Of a stretch of 6,015 nt of DNA, positions 5,541 to 6,015 are shown piece after piece. Source of the stretch: Porphyrobacter sp. Lineage in GTDB: Bacteria > Pseudomonadota > Alphaproteobacteria > Sphingomonadales > Sphingomonadaceae. Every line of letters begins with the position of its first letter. The first letter of the stretch is position 1. The notes under the pieces were generated by a model. The model was not told the DNA's origin and made no database searches. It worked only from the letters and a program-made list of their open reading frames with translations. The stretch covers positions 1 through 6,015 of the forward strand of contig JACIYY010000347.1 of assembly GCA_014359685.1 (NCBI GenBank). Reading direction: 5' to 3'. The translations under genes and the position numbers were made by a program.

Positions 5541-6015
5541 TTGGCCGACATCGCCGCCGCATCGCTGATCATCGCCGAAATGGGCGAGTTCGCCCGCTTC
5601 GCGCCGGACGAGCAGGCGGCGATCGAGGACAGCCTCGCGCTCGCCTTCGCCGGCGACGGAGACGTGGCGCCGGGCGAGCGGCGCAGCGCCTATCGCGCCT
5701 TGCTGGCGATGCGCCCCGGCATGCCGCGCGTCGAGGCGCCGGCGGGCATGGAGCCGTTCATGGCGGCGCTGCTGCGCGCTTCCGCGCTCGACCTGGCGGA
5801 TGGCCCTATCGCCAGCTTCGCCGCCTATCGCTTCCTTTATGAAAGGCTGCTGGGCGCGGCCGTGCGGCCGTGGTTGCCGGCCGCCTTCTGCGCCGCCGCC
5901 GCGCTACCGCAGCTTGCGCCGGAGCGGCGGAGGGCGCTGCTCCGCACGCTGAGCGAAGGCGCCGCGACCGCCCCCGGCTGGTCTGCGGTCGAGCCGCGCT
6001 TCGTGCCCCGCGCCC
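5541..6015 (+). CDS. Hypothetical protein, 3'-truncated by the window
   Basis: I do not recognise this protein. The frame is open from 5541 to the window end (158 complete codons, no stop), so it is a partial gene. Start choice: TTG at 5541, read as Met, gives MADIAAASLIIAEMGEF and has GGAGG at ideal spacing; the next in-frame ATG is at 5580. The visible part is Ala-, Arg- and Leu-rich, probably mostly helical and soluble, with no signal peptide and no certain membrane segment; the Ala-rich stretch near residues 113-121 is short. Segments include APDEQAAIEDSLALAF at 22-37, YRALLAMRPGMPRVEAP at 51-67, FAAYRFLYERLLG at 92-104 and LAPERRRALLRTLSEGA at 124-140. Codon use is strongly GC-biased at third positions, as in its neighbours, which supports real coding. 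No catalytic motif stands out. It lies 99 bases after thiS-thiG on the same strand. Confidence 0.7.
   Translation, partial: MADIAAASLIIAEMGEFARFAPDEQAAIEDSLALAFAGDGDVAPGERRSAYRALLAMRPGMPRVEAPAGMEPFMAALLRASALDLADGPIASFAAYRFLYERLLGAAVRPWLPAAFCAAAALPQLAPERRRALLRTLSEGAATAPGWSAVEPRFVPRA

Overview
The window looks like a chromosomal segment of a GC-rich alphaproteobacterium, most likely a member of the Sphingomonadales. This placement rests on protein family resemblance (S9 with a long acidic N-terminal extension, a COX15-type heme A synthase, a ThiS-ThiG fusion, a stand-alone MerC-domain protein) and on the very high GC content. No 16S or tRNA gene is present to fix the genus. Nearly every base is coding and no gene-free stretch exceeds about 130 bases. 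I saw no insertion sequence, CRISPR array, tRNA or rRNA.

Layout: (1) 1-855, plus strand: the C-terminal 284 residues of a calcineurin-like metallophosphoesterase whose start lies before the window. (2) 880-907: a hairpin terminator between this gene and the convergent ribosomal operon. (3) 934-3930, minus strand, transcribed right to left: heme A synthase (COX15/CtaA), then an overlapping gene for a predicted Tat-exported protein of unknown function, then rplM (L13) and rpsI (S9). A TTGACT -35-like element in the 138-base gap before rplM suggests that the ribosomal genes have their own promoter. (4) 3931-4039: the divergent control region between COX15 and a MerC-domain gene; it holds an AT-rich imperfect palindrome resembling a Zur-type operator. 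(5) 4040-5441, plus strand: the MerC-domain membrane protein, followed 22 bases later by a fused thiS-thiG gene. (6) 5541-6015, plus strand: the 5' part of an unrecognised gene with a good ribosome binding site and a TTG start; it runs off the window end.

The window combines conserved housekeeping functions: translation (L13 and S9), respiratory heme A synthesis for cytochrome aa3 oxidase, and formation of the thiamin thiazole. The most notable item is the ThiS-ThiG fusion. The Gly-Gly tail of the sulfur carrier, normally a free C-terminus that is turned into a thiocarboxylate, is buried inside one polypeptide. I found no evidence of an undescribed multi-gene system. The Tat-exported protein coupled to heme A synthase and the truncated final gene are the two real genes of unknown function.
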